64,000 nucleotides of DNA, from assembly GCA_002077045.2 (NCBI GenBank), contig KZ111140.1, positions 124,001-188,000 on the forward strand. Reading direction: 5' to 3'. Below the pieces are notes generated by a model, which saw only the letters and a program-made list of their open reading frames with translations, was not told where the DNA came from and did not search any database. The translations under genes were made by a program, and so were the position numbers. The stretch's first letter is position 1, and each line of letters begins with the position of its first letter. Positions 1 through 11,090 of the stretch are shown here, piece after piece. The stretch comes from Rachicladosporium sp. CCFEE 5018 (taxonomy: Eukaryota; Ascomycota; Dothideomycetes; Cladosporiales; Cladosporiaceae).

Positions 1-587
1 AGCTCCACGAAGATGGGCACTGCACCGGCCTCGATCACGACTTGCGTCTGATTTGCTGAGCCAGATGCAATGTTTGTGAGAGCCCATGCGGCCTCAAATT
101 GCACGAGGGTGTGTGGCGAACGGAGGAACTCGACGAAGCGACTAACCACGCCGGTCTCGATGACACGCTCGATGGGCGGGTTGCGCTCTTTCGAGAGAAG
201 CTTGCGGAACTTGGTGGTCGCGTTGATCTGGTCGTCAATCTTGTCGGAGAAAACGCCCGCGACCATGATCGGGAGCTCCTCGTTCAGCTGTGCGCTCGAT
301 GTCAGTATGCTGTCTCACTGCAGTCTTGAAGCTATTGTTTCGGCACGTACCTGACTCTCACTTCCGGCCCCCTCATCGTCGCTGTCCGGTGCCGCACCGA
401 GTGAAGCACCAGGAGCATCCTGGCCCTTATTACCGATACCTCTCCGCTTAGCAAGATTCTCTTCCCTCTTCTGCTTGCGGATCTCGACTTGCTGCTCCTC
501 GCGACGGCGCCTCAACTCATCAGGCTTGAATGTGTTCTTTGCCTTGAAGGTCGTGCGCCGATGCTCTGGGATATACCGGTCCGCCAT
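1..587 (-). CDS. SRP1: Importin subunit alpha (karyopherin alpha), 5' part
   Basis: Nuclear import adaptor that binds classical NLS cargo and couples it to importin beta. Exon 1 (587 to 351) encodes a basic N-terminal importin-beta-binding region: a start MADRYIPEHRRTTFK followed by RRRREEQQVEIRKQKREE. An acidic linker follows. A 63-bp intron (288-350; donor GTACGT, acceptor CAG) leads into exon 2 (287 to 1), which opens with LNEELPIMVAG and continues into the first armadillo repeat (VVSRFVEFLRS; ALTNIASG). The gene runs off the left edge, so only about 175 of the usual ~550 residues are present. The family assignment is firm; the symbol is by homology to yeast. Confidence 0.93.
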
Positions 588-1063
588 GTTGGGCTGCGAG
601 TCGCGTGCTCGACCTCGCCTCTGTGCGTATGTTCCTCGGGCACAGCACGACGATAGTGAGCAATAACACTATGGTGAGAGGTGGTGGCGTGGTCGAGGGA
701 AAGGAGTGATGTAGCTTGTGAGACGTGACGTGCAAGGTTCTTGTCTGTCTTGCTCCTCGTCCCGAACAAAACACGATGCCAAGACAAACGCTTGGGCCCT
801 GTAGGTGGGGCTGTCGACTTCACTTCTTCGCGTTCACAATACTTCTTTCACTCCCAGATTCATCGAAATGGCGAAATGGTAGCAACGATTTGATTGTTCG
901 AAGACATTGACAGTCCTCCCCGGGGACAGAATGTTGCTGTTTGTTGCAGGTGTCAGAGCGGAATCTGTCGCACTATCTTGGAGGTCCAGTGCCGGCTCTG
1001 TGTTTCTATAGATCTAGCGAAGTAACATGAGAGCCAGATGCTCGTCCCTCCTCGACCGCCCGT
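588..1063. other. Intergenic: importin alpha promoter and ELG1 3' flank
   Basis: No coding sequence is supportable here. The left part is the upstream region and 5' UTR of importin alpha; the right part flanks the stop codon of the ELG1-like gene. Short open frames are unlike any protein I recognise. Confidence 0.5.
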
Positions 1064-4000
1064 TCACTGAGTACTCTCTACTCCACTCATCATGCTCATT
1101 ACGTCCGATTCAACACTACCTGACCTCGTGCCCGCCTCCACCTCCCGCGGCCAATTCTTCCCACCAGTGGCAAGTACTCCCTGCAGATCCAGCTTCTTGT
1201 CGAACCACCGCTCGCGTCTCGTACTTGATCTTTGACTACCCTCAAGCGCGCTTCTCGCAGCACGTGTAGTTCTTGATCGCTTGGACGTAGCAACAGCGCC
1301 CGTGAGAGCGTTGCGCTGTTCCTCTAGCGCGAGATCGAAGCGGACGATCGATCGGACGTATGGTGCGAGGTCGACAGCAAGGGTTCTGAAGGTGCCGTCG
1401 AAGATCGACTGCTCATGACCGATGCCGGGGATAGTAGACGATGAGGAAGTAGGGTTTGCGAGGATGTCGAGAGGCGCAAAGTCGCGGCGTGAGAGGTCCA
1501 TTGTGGCTGTGCGACTTTGGTGGACACTGTTGGTTAGGTTGGGCGTCGAGAGAGCATTCTTAAGTAGATCGGTATGGCCCGAAGCGCGGTAGGCAATGCA
1601 AGTGGCTGTGACAGCGAGACGGTTGCCGATGTCGCCGTGCATGACTCTTCCGTTGCTCTCGAGCAATTCTCGCCCTTCTATGTAATGCATGCGGACTTTG
1701 TTGCTGAGTGGGGGAAGCGAGGTGTCCCTTGTGTTGGATGTAGAGAAGACATCGATGGCACTCAGTGCGTCAGCCAATTGTGCCAGTTGCTGCAGCGAAT
1801 GGGCTGATTCTTGCAGCGATGCGACAGCCAAATCGGAAGCGTAGCCAACTGAGTCTAGGTCCCAACCAAGGATGGCACTGGGAGACATGCTGTGGTCGGT
1901 GCATGCAGCCAATAGCCTGTCCTCTGTGGAGGTACAGTGCCTATCAGTCTGGCCGATGCCGAGCTGATATGTGTCCTCGCTGATTACTCTCAGCCTGCGA
2001 CCTTCAGCGTCACGATCGCTACCAGGAGGATAGCGCTGATAAATCCAGCCAAGTCCAGCTTTCGGATCGCCAACGCCCATCTGGCACCACAGACTAAGCT
2101 CAGTGATGCTAGCTCGTAGACCATGTTGCTTGAGCTGATAGACTGACGTGACAGCTTCCCGCTTCAGCAGGTGGCCTTCAGTAGCCGCTAGTAGGAGCAT
2201 GTAATCGATAGCGAGGTCGACTGGCGGTGGTCGAAAGCGGAGCACAGCATGCAAAGACATGGCATGCAGAGGTACTAGCTCCTCGTCGTTGCACGTCATG
2301 ATGAAAGGCCGCTTCGAAGAGAGCATCAACTTCAGTACAGTGACCCAGAAGTCTTTGTCGTCCTTGAAGAGTATGTCGACTTCTTCCAGCAAGATAAGTG
2401 ACTGCTGCTGACCGCGAGGTTGCTTTTTGAGTGATTCCTGTATCGTAGCCAGTGTCGCAGCCTTAGCCCGCATTAATGTCGTTGCTGGCTTGGCCTTGGC
2501 TGGCTTTGCTGAAAAGAACGAACTCATCTTGCCCTGCCGACCGCTCTCGAGATCCTTCTGGAACGCAGCCTCCATGATACTGCGGTCTTCGGATGCCGAG
2601 AGCTCGCCAGCGTCAACGCTGTGCTGTTGAACTGTGTGGTTCTCAGTCAAGTCGCCAATCTTGTCAAGTACATCTCGTCCGGTACGACGTTCCGAAGAGC
2701 TGATCTCGAAGACCTTGAAGCCGAGCTCCTTCGCAACAGCGTATGCCGCTGCTGTCTTACCACAGCCGTGTGGTCCGCTGAGAAGTACAGCGTTGCTTAG
2801 TTTTGACTTTCCGGGATCCACTTGCACCACTGACGATGCGTGGCGAGAGCCCGCTGGCATAAGCGCATCGTCCATCACTGGCAACGCTTCGTGAACTTCT
2901 TCGTCACTATCAACAAGAAAGTCGTCCATCTCATCGTCTTTGCGCCTTCGCTTCTTCTTCGGTCTGGCTTCAGCCTTCGGTGCGGGTGCTTGCGCTGGAG
3001 CCGACTCGACAGCGTTAACGACAAGTGACTTCACCCACTCTCTCAGGACGGTCATCTCTGCCGCTGGTTGCAGAACCTCGTGCGAGGAGATTGGCGCATG
3101 CTTCTGACACCAGTCTAATTGATCGCCCTTACAATTGTCGAATGCCGACATGAAGCCAGGCAGTCGGTTGTACATGCCTTGCAGTGCTGAGTGAGCAATA
3201 CTTTGAGAGCACTGCTTCAGTGAGCTTGACGATGAGGCGTCTAATGCTAAAGTCGCCACCAATTCGGTCGCAACACGCGAAGCAACTTCGTGGCCAGATA
3301 GAAGATGCTTGCTTGGCAAGCGTAGATCAGCGTGCGGTTCATGGAAGCCGTCCGCCCGCACCCGTGCATCAGCCTCTGGCTCAAGGGCACGAGCAAAGGT
3401 CTTCAGGATTAAGTCTCGCGACTCTAGTGATGAGCGAACTGTCTTCCGCTTCCTGCGCTTCCATGTCGCGATAGTGCGCTCGGGCACTTCGTGGTTATCG
3501 AGGCCACGGACGTGTCTTAGGTCCCTTGTCGACCACTCGGCGTCCTTCACTCCAGGCTGCCGGGTCAGAAGTCGATCCCTCAGCAATGCAGACGTCATGT
3601 GGAATGGAAGATCCTTCATCGGCTCCACGTGACGATCCTGCATGGTCTTCGTCCGGAGCTTACCCGGGGTGATCGCAGTTGTCTTACGCGGCGAAGCCGT
3701 CTTCGCAGGCGCCGGAGGTGCTGCAGCAATCGGCCTGCCCGAGAATAATGGATGAAGTGGTTTCGCAGGCTTGCGCGGCGACTTGCGTTTTCTGGGCGTC
3801 ACGATAATGGGAGGCAGTCTTTCTGCTCCGGCCAGGATCCGCTCCACTCTAGCGCCGAGATCCGAAGCATCGGCTTCAGTGCTTTCGGCGTATCGCATGC
3901 ACACTACCAGCGACCTCGGCAATTCTGGCTCTTTTACTTTGCGTGGTCTCCCACGTCTTTGGCCTACGGGGGCAGCAGGGTCGAGTCCATCTGATTTGAT

Positions 4001-4654
4001 GACAGGAGATCCAAGCTTGCCACCCACACCGAGCTTGAGCATCTTCTTGGGTGGCGTTCGTAGTGAGGAGGACCTGCTGGGAACAACATCTGCAGCAAAC
4101 TCTGGTGCTGCAGCTGGAAGGACCACTTGGGGCGATGGGTGGCGCTGCACATAGTCGGACATCTCCGTGACGCCTCGGCTTGTGCCTGATTCTTCGTCAT
4201 CCCCGACATCTTGATGTTCGTTCAGACTCGTCCTCCTGCGCTTGCGTCTGCTGCTTTCGGTGCTTCCGCTCCGGCTTGTGATGGACTCTATGTTCTCCAC
4301 TTCATTCACAGAACCTGCCACCGCCAATCCCGGGTTCAGTAGCTCTGCAAGCGTTCTCTGGCCTTTGCTAGGCGCTCCAAGCTTAGATCTGGGCTTCCTG
4401 GCCGTCTTCGGTTTCTTGACATCTGCGGCACCATCAAGAAAGAAAGGTTGCTCTGACTCGGAGTCGACATCGCTGTTTGTGGGTGCTTCCGGAGGGTCCT
4501 GATGCCGCAGTTGTGCACTTCTGTCTACCTGGGGTGGCGGCAGTTCACAAGACTGCAAGTGACTTTCGTGGGCAGTCAATGATGTGCCGTTCGATTTTGA
4601 AAAGAATGGATGCAGAATATTTCCATTGCTCTGCATTGTTATGGCGACTGCCAT
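1064..4654 (-). CDS. ELG1: Elg1/ATAD5-like RFC-type ATPase (PCNA unloader)
   Basis: Large subunit of the alternative clamp loader that removes PCNA from chromatin after replication. The open frame extends to 4825, but the ATG at 4654 (MAVAITMQSNGNILHPFF) is preferred because the PCNA-binding-like motif ending in LHPFF then sits at the extreme N-terminus, as in fungal Elg1; about 1196 residues result. A long basic/serine-rich N-terminal half is followed by an AAA+ core with Walker A GPHGCGKT, then EISSSERRTGRDVLDKIGD, Walker B-like LILLEEVD and the sensor-1 region IMTCND. The C-terminal helical domain is alpha-rich. There are no introns. It is divergent from the Utp8-like gene, with a 249-bp shared promoter. 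Confidence 0.85.
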   Translation of the reverse strand: MAVAITMQSNGNILHPFFSKSNGTSLTAHESHLQSCELPPPQVDRSAQLRHQDPPEAPTNSDVDSESEQPFFLDGAADVKKPKTARKPRSKLGAPSKGQRTLAELLNPGLAVAGSVNEVENIESITSRSGSTESSRRKRRRTSLNEHQDVGDDEESGTSRGVTEMSDYVQRHPSPQVVLPAAAPEFAADVVPSRSSSLRTPPKKMLKLGVGGKLGSPVIKSDGLDPAAPVGQRRGRPRKVKEPELPRSLVVCMRYAESTEADASDLGARVERILAGAERLPPIIVTPRKRKSPRKPAKPLHPLFSGRPIAAAPPAPAKTASPRKTTAITPGKLRTKTMQDRHVEPMKDLPFHMTSALLRDRLLTRQPGVKDAEWSTRDLRHVRGLDNHEVPERTIATWKRRKRKTVRSSLESRDLILKTFARALEPEADARVRADGFHEPHADLRLPSKHLLSGHEVASRVATELVATLALDASSSSSLKQCSQSIAHSALQGMYNRLPGFMSAFDNCKGDQLDWCQKHAPISSHEVLQPAAEMTVLREWVKSLVVNAVESAPAQAPAPKAEARPKKKRRRKDDEMDDFLVDSDEEVHEALPVMDDALMPAGSRHASSVVQVDPGKSKLSNAVLLSGPHGCGKTAAAYAVAKELGFKVFEISSSERRTGRDVLDKIGDLTENHTVQQHSVDAGELSASEDRSIMEAAFQKDLESGRQGKMSSFFSAKPAKAKPATTLMRAKAATLATIQESLKKQPRGQQQSLILLEEVDILFKDDKDFWVTVLKLMLSSKRPFIMTCNDEELVPLHAMSLHAVLRFRPPPVDLAIDYMLLLAATEGHLLKREAVTSVYQLKQHGLRASITELSLWCQMGVGDPKAGLGWIYQRYPPGSDRDAEGRRLRVISEDTYQLGIGQTDRHCTSTEDRLLAACTDHSMSPSAILGWDLDSVGYASDLAVASLQESAHSLQQLAQLADALSAIDVFSTSNTRDTSLPPLSNKVRMHYIEGRELLESNGRVMHGDIGNRLAVTATCIAYRASGHTDLLKNALSTPNLTNSVHQSRTATMDLSRRDFAPLDILANPTSSSSTIPGIGHEQSIFDGTFRTLAVDLAPYVRSIVRFDLALEEQRNALTGAVATSKRSRTTRAARSALEGSQRSSTRRERWFDKKLDLQGVLATGGKNWPREVEAGTRSGSVESDVMSMMSGVESTQ

Positions 4655-4903
4655 TGAGGAATAATTGAGCAGGGCATGTGTGCTGTGGCTACAGCGACGG
4701 GAATGAACGTGGTGAGAACAGATTAATTGATACCCTCTCTCCGCTGAGGTCGTGGAAATGAGGTCGCGTAAAGACGCGTGACGCGACTTGAGGCGGAAGT
4801 GCTCCGCCTCGGTGCTCGGAGACAAGAGAAGCCGACAACTTTTGCGACTGGAGATTTCGAGCTCTCGAGGATCTTCGCAGTATCAGTCTCCACTCATAGG
4901 ACC
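4655..4903. promoter_or_regulatory. Shared divergent promoter, ELG1-like / Utp8-like
   Basis: The 249 bp lie between the start codons of two head-to-head genes, so the region must hold both promoters and 5' UTRs. No specific factor site was recognised with confidence. Confidence 0.5.
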
Positions 4904-7376
4904 ATGGCGGCAACATTGGAGGCGCCATACTCGATTGCATCCTTGCCGAAGCCTCTGGATGGTATCGGCGGCAAGACTTACGCAGCGCCGGTGTACAGCT
5001 ATCGGAAGTCGAGAAAGAGGAAGCGGCATGAAGTAGTGGTAGGCGTGGACGGCGAGAGTGTGAGCATTTACAATGTGAGTATGGCTCGAAAGATACGAGC
5101 GGGTCACAAGAGCTCAATTGATGCGAGACAGGTCTCATCGCAAGCATTGGTAGCATCCTACGCCCTCCCACCGCAGACGAAGCTGTGCTGCAAGCCAGCT
5201 GCAACATGTGCTCAGCGTACTGGAGCCCGGTCAACGCAGGGCGAGACATATGTCGCCATACACGAGGAGGGCAGTAATGCACGTATTCTTTGCTATTCCG
5301 AGAACCAACACAGCAAAATCGCGTTCTCCACACCAACAAAGCGAGAGTTCGCCCTGAGCAAAGCTCCTACACACATCGAGGCTATGCCAACACTCACTAC
5401 ATCGAGTGGTGACGCTGAAGCTTCGGCACTCAACTCGGACCTGCTAGTCTGTTACCGTGATGGTCGCATGGAGTGTATCTCCATGAACGAAGGCCGAAGA
5501 GCGTGGACGCACGAAGCGGATGGATCGCGAAAGCAGCCTGCTCTGCACTACTCGACATCGGATGTCCAAACCGCGCGCAAAGGTTTCCTGAAAGGTCGTC
5601 AGGATGTCCTTGAGGTACTCGGCAACAAGGACGATTCGCCCATGCCGCTGCTTTATCGTATCATGAAGCGCAAGCAGGAGACTCACCTGTAAGTGCCTCT
5701 ACCCACACAACGTTCACGGCATTTCAAGCCCACCGCCTGCACCAACTAAGACCGTACCATCGGATAATCCGAGCCCTTTGCTAACCATGCAACGCAGTGA
5801 GATATTCCGCTTCCGTCACGCTGCTCTACAGCACGCAGGTAGTCACACCTCCGGCCTTGAGCGTCTTGAGGCTATCGTACTACCTGCTCTCCCGCCGGTA
5901 GGGCAGACCGACCCGGCCGAATGGGAATTTCATCCTGCCTCGGGTCAACTGTGCCGACTACACGCAGGACAGCTCCACATAGTCGGTCTGATGGAGCTCA
6001 GTCCAAGAGTCCTCCATACACTGGGTGACGTCAGTAATCCCGTCATCTCCTTCGTTCGAGTGTCGAGTTTCACGGTGCTCGTCGTCACCTCGGACGACAT
6101 AATACTTTACGAGACTACCCACGGCTCTGTACAAGCCCAACTGCCCGACAATGTCCTACCGAGGCTTTTCCAAGCCAGGAAGCGAAAACGAGACGAGGAG
6201 GATCTCAAACGTGTCGTTCGTGCCATCACGAGCTTCAACGACATCAATGTCGTGATTGGACTGGACGGCAACGAACTTGTTGCGACTCAAATGCCTGCTA
6301 CGGGTAAGTCTATCACACGCAGCGGAGGCGCCGAATTCTCTTTGTCAGAGGCACTACGCAAGGCACCATCGAGATCGCGAGGCAGTAGACCAGCCAATGT
6401 TGCCACATCCATCGAAAGCGCTAGCTTCGCAGAGCTTTCCGATGATCGACTTTTGCCAGTCGAGAGTATAGTCCTGGCCCTGAAAGAGACAATAGCGTCG
6501 CTTGACACATTGGCGCCGCCACCACTGCGCGCCATCACAACGGGCGATGCCCCCGACAACGAACGGATTCTGGATATTGTGATGTCGAGCGAGGACATGA
6601 TCGTGACAGACGATGAAATGCCGCGGACCAATGGCAATGTCGAGCATACATACGAACTCGAGACGCAAGCCGCCGAAGACGAACTCGAAGCAGCATCCGA
6701 AACGCTTCAGTACGGTCTCGAACACCGTAGCACAGCGCTCCGGGCCATCTTTTCTCGGTTGCGAGGCTTTCCTAAAAGCGCTGTCAAGATCGCACTACGC
6801 ATCCACTTGTCCCGCGATGAGCTTGTGTTCCTGATTCAGATTCTACGCATCGAGCTTGCAGAAGGCGGCTGGACGTCTCGCTACGTCGATGTCGGTAACG
6901 ACGAGTACGCCAGTCGAATCGAGGTGAAAGATCGGCAGCTCGGCGAGGAGGAGGGGCGAAGCCCATCCGATCAGGCTGTGCGACAGATTGGCGACCTTCT
7001 AAACTGCACGTTCGATGCCATCGGCATGAGTGGCTGGCTTGTTGGTCTCAATACTTTGCCAGAGGAGACTGCCGAGATCCTCGATGCTGTGAGAGCAGAG
7101 GTATCGGCTAGTCTTGAAGGCTGCTTGGAGGCACAAACGCTCGGAAGTCAGATCGTCGAGGTCGAGAGATGTGCGAGTCTGATGCCTTCGAGTAGCAAGC
7201 GGCGGAGAGAGGCGGCTCTGACTGAAGACGACGCTGCGCTGCCTTTGAATGCAAGTGTGGAGAAGGTGAAGCCGGATCGTAGACTTGGACCGCAGAAGAA
7301 GAAGAGCGTGTATGAGATTGCGAGGGAGCAGGATCTCCGAGTGGGCAAGTATGCGCTGGAGAGGATTAGGATATAG
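4904..7376 (+). CDS. Utp8-like nucleolar (SSU processome) protein
   Basis: Proposed model join(4904..5074, 5132..5688, 5798..7376), about 768 residues. The N-terminus (MAATLEAPYSIASLPKPLDG) and the beta-rich first half resemble the Utp8 propeller-type region of the t-UTP complex, which acts in rRNA transcription and early processing. The helical C-terminus ends in a basic tail (RRLGPQKKKS...). The 109-bp intron (5689-5797) has donor GTAAGT, branch CTAAC and acceptor CAG. A 57-bp segment 5075-5131 (GTGAGT...GACAG) is a second likely intron; it is a multiple of three and stop-free, so it can be missed. Removing it joins SIYN to VSSQALVASYALPPQ. The family call rests on recalled similarity and is moderate. 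Confidence 0.5.
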
Positions 7377-7417
7377 ATGTATGGATACATGACTCTGGGC
7401 CTGCCCCGACCTGAACA

Positions 7418-8217
7418 TTACGTTGTCACGACTTGCATCTTGCCGTACAGCTCCACTCCCGTCGCCTCTGCGTTCTGATCATCGGCCTGCAGCGCGGCTC
7501 GCCTAGCTTCTTCTACGAGCTCCTCCACCTTCTCGACCTCGTGCTCGATTGACCCTTTCGTATCACCGGCAGTCTTGGCGATCCCGTTCTCTCGCATCTC
7601 CCATAGCCTCCCTCTCCGCCCAAGGACCCGTTCCCTCGCCCAAGTAATCGGCGCCCCCAGCCACGCACCCAGCACACACCCAATCGTGGCCAAGAACTGC
7701 AAAAACCACACTACCGCTGTCCCGATCCCCCAAGGAATGAGGAAGCGTATCCACTGATCGACTGTGTAGAGATCTGTCTGCGACGTGATATAGTACTTCC
7801 CCGTGTGGCGATGCTGGATCAGCGTGAGCTTGACATCCAGGTCCACGCGATTGGCAAAGATGGGAGCCAGGAAGGGGGTGAAAAGTTGTGTCAGACTGAC
7901 GAAGAGGACGAGGGATTTGGCATCGAATGCTGAGGATCATCAATTCGATACTACTTTCTTAACGGCGCGAGAGTAAGGGTGATCAACGTACCAACACTAT
8001 GGATCTCCAGCTCTATCTTCGGCGAGAGGATCTTGTACCACTGGTAGATCTTCAAGATCAGATAGCGGGATCCTTCGAACGAGCCTGTGCGGCAGAAAGG
8101 GTGAGAGAAGGAAGCTGAGGAAGTGAAGTAGGTTTGTATTGCATTCTGTTGCTCGCTTGGGGAGCCGCGAGTCAAGGCATTGATTACGGAGGGGACGTCG
8201 TTCGTGGGATCCTCCAT
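7418..8217 (-). CDS. SigF-like NTF2-fold domain membrane protein
   Basis: Model complement(join(7418..7929, 7992..8217)), 245 residues. The 62-bp intron has donor GTACGT and acceptor CAG; splicing joins EIHSV to AFDAKSLVLFVSL. The protein begins MEDPTNDVPSVINALT, with the motif SFSHPFCRTG and later HTGKYYITSQTDLYTVDQW, which are typical of the fungal SigF-like NTF2-like family. A hydrophobic stretch around residues 175-205 is a probable membrane anchor, and an acidic helix (IEHEVEKVEELVEEARRA) follows. The biochemical role of this family is not known to me; the NTF2 fold may bind a small hydrophobic ligand. It is tail-to-tail with the Utp8-like gene (41 bp apart). Confidence 0.75.
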
Positions 8218-8558
8218 TCCTCGGATGTTTCCAGTGTTACTCTGATGACTTGGGTGTGCCGCATGAGATTCAATTGCAACGATATTGTCAATTATTCACG
8301 GTGTTGAACTGATCTGAAGCCGTGAACCACACGCGATCAAATAAGGTTCATCGACATCCTTACCTAGATCTGCCATCCACCAGGCTGCGATGTCCAGGTT
8401 CGCATGTTTCATAGATTCGGTATCGCATACATGTGTGTGATCAGCGGTACTCACGACAAAACATCGCTTACGGGATATCGCATGTAGGAGAGAGTGCTTC
8501 GAAGTTAAGTGCGCCTCCACGACACGAGGTCTAGCTATTTACAAAGCTCACGAGTTGA
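8218..8558. other. Intergenic: NTF2-fold gene promoter and GMC 3' flank
   Basis: Non-coding 341 bp. It holds the upstream region of the NTF2-fold gene and the 3' end of the GMC gene. Nothing else was seen. Confidence 0.45.
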
Positions 8559-10417
8559 TCAATGTATCCCTTTCCACTCTTTGCCAATCGCCGCCGCAGC
8601 CTTCTCAGCAATGCCGTAGATCCCCGTGCTGATGTGTCCGCTTTGAAGCATCGGTATGACACTTGCGTCCACCACTCTCAGCCCCCTCACCCCATACACT
8701 TTAAGCTCGGTATCGACAACTCCACCCTTCGCCTTCGGCAGCATAGCACACGTACCGACAGGATGCCAGATACTGAGGAAATTATGACGCGCCCACGCAG
8801 TCCACTCGGCGTCCGTATTCAATGGTACACCGGGCTCATACTCCGACTGCCAGGTGTTGCTGAGAGGAGGCGTGTTGGCGATCTTGCGGAGGTACTTGGC
8901 AATCTGCGTGATGGCAGCGGCGTCGTAGGGGTTGCTGAGGTAGTTCGGGTTGAAGCGAGGTTTCGAGACTATCGATGATGAAGCGTTCAGGTGCGTTGAT
9001 CCGACTGAGAAAGGGTGCATGAGTACGCCGATCAGCGCGAAGAATTGGCTACCATAGAGCGCTGTACCGTTCACTGGGTACCCTTTGTTGCCCAGATAGC
9101 CGTCTGAGAGCAGGACTTCGAGCTGCGCAGCGCCTCGGGACTTGTCCTCGAGGTTTTGGAGCTTCTTCTGGTAGACTGCAGTGCCTGTCTGGGCACCTTG
9201 CGCTGCTGCGACAAGGGCCGTGTCGTTCCCTTGAGCTTGCACAAAGTTGGCGTAGAGGTACGCCGTACCTGCATTATCGTACAAAGAGGTGATATTGCGA
9301 TTGTAGAGGGCAAGCTGCTCAGCTGCGTACGTCGCATTGAAGCGCAGGATGTCAGGTGATGTGTAGTTCGGCTTCAGCTGGTAGGTGGCGACAATGCGAA
9401 TGTGATCTTGCAGGTTCTCGCCAACGCTGGGCAGATTGACGAGCTGCTTTACGCCAGCTGCAGCCAGGATCGTTGCGTTACCAACACCGGAGAGCTCGAG
9501 AAGCTGCGGCGATTGGATGCTCCCGGCGGAGAGAATGACTTCGCGCTTGGCGTAGATGATGGTGCCATCGAGGAGAGTGACGCCTGTCGCGCACTTGGAG
9601 CCGTCGATGTTTACCTTTGCCACTGTTGAGTTGAGTAGAACGTGCAGGTTCGTCGTGGCCTCGGCGAGGTACGCAGGGCTGTAGCTGCGGGTGTAGTTGG
9701 ACTGGAGGATGTTGCTGGTGTGCCTCATCCAGCCCAGTGGCTGGCCTGCCAGGAAGTCGTATGTCTGCTTCAGTCCGAGGCTGGCAACTGCGGGAAAGAA
9801 AGCTTCGTTCTGAGCAGATGTGAGACGGTTAACCAAGTAGTGAATGGGTCCGGTAAACCCAGTACCCTGGACACCACTTGCACCATTGACGGACGAGGGC
9901 TGATACGTCTCAGCCTTCTTCATAAAGGGGAAGAGCTCGTCCCAACCCCATCCCGAATTACCCAACTCCTCCCAAGAATTGTAGTCTACCTTGGCGCCGC
10001 GATCCCACGAAAGCAAGTTCAACGCTGAGCTGCCACCGAGGACTCGACCACGACCTTGAGCTAAGACGCGGTTATTCGCCGCTGGCTGTGGGATAGTCGT
10101 GAAGTTCCAGTCATAGGCCGACCCAAGTAAGCTTCCCTTGCGGCCTGGGATGTAGATCTGGGGATTCGCTCGGCCGTCTGGCCCAGCTTCGATGAGAAGT
10201 ACTGTCTTGCCCGGGAGGTACTCTGCAACACGCTCCGCTACAGTGACTCCTCCGATCCCGCCTCCTACCACGACCTGTTGAGGTCAGCGGAGCGACAAGC
10301 AGTGTCACAGGAAATAGTAAGACTCACAAAGTCGTACGTGGCTTGACTAGGAGCAGCGAACGTGGCAGCCGGCGCAAGTAGGCTCAGCGCCAACAGCGCG
10401 GTGGCGTAGGAAGGCAT
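8559..10417 (-). CDS. Secreted GMC oxidoreductase (aryl-alcohol oxidase-like)
   Basis: FAD-dependent alcohol oxidase or dehydrogenase of the glucose-methanol-choline family. Model complement(join(8559..10274, 10328..10417)), 601 residues. The intron (10275-10327, GTGAGT/CAG) joins ATYDF to VVVGGGIGG. The start at 10417 gives a clean signal peptide (MPSYATALLALSLLAPAATF) directly before the dinucleotide-binding motif VVGGGIGG; an in-frame ATG 14 codons earlier is possible. Visible motifs are GRGRVLGGSSALN, the second GMC signature SAGSIQSPQLLELSG, and the active-site WHPVGTCAML with a second histidine in SGHISTGIYGIAEKAA. The His-His pair resembles aryl-alcohol oxidases. The substrate cannot be told from sequence. 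Confidence 0.88.
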
Positions 10418-11090
10418 GCTAATGGCGTTTGCCAGGCACGTCAGGCTGAACCCTTCCACACGTCAATGGTAGTAGCAGGTGAAGGGAAAGGAAGCCGACA
10501 ATGAGAAACAGCGCATAGACATGGTACGACGTGCTTTACAGGCCGATCGTCCTCACAGTGTGGATCGCTTTGCGGCTATACTCATCTAATGATAAGGTGC
10601 ATAAACATGTTCCTGCAAGAGCAGCCACCCACGCAGTGGCGCCACCGGCACTTGAGGACATTCGCACATTGGTGGGGTGGGGATCGCGCATGTCGGGCGG
10701 CACAGTCGAATGCAGGTCCCGCCCGCGAAGGATCATGCAGCTCTTGATTGGCATCTGTATGAACGGGCCAAAAGAGGATGTTGGCAACTTGATGCTGCGG
10801 AGGGCGAGTGGCCGGAACGAGACGGCTCGAGATCCCCAAGGGTACTGCCGCGTGAACCTTGTCCGGCCTAAATTGACATCGCCTGTGCCTCTTCGCTACC
10901 CTGCACAATCCTGCAGACCACCAGCAGCCTGTCGTCGCCTAAATCGTAGCGGTGTTCAGGCACGCAACCGACCTCAATCACACTGTAGATTGGTGTACTG
11001 GGCGGCCATTAAACCACCAACACCGCTTCTCCAAGTATTTGAAGGTCACATGCGCGAGCAGTCCTGCCTTGTGGATCTATTACACCCGCC
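10418..11090. other. Intergenic between GMC gene and POL2 C-terminal fragment
   Basis: This 673-bp divergent region was read in all plus frames for the missing polymerase epsilon sequence. None was found: the longest plus frame (10531-11097) has a composition unlike a conserved protein and no polymerase motif. The region must contain any promoter that drives the POL2 fragment. Confidence 0.5.
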
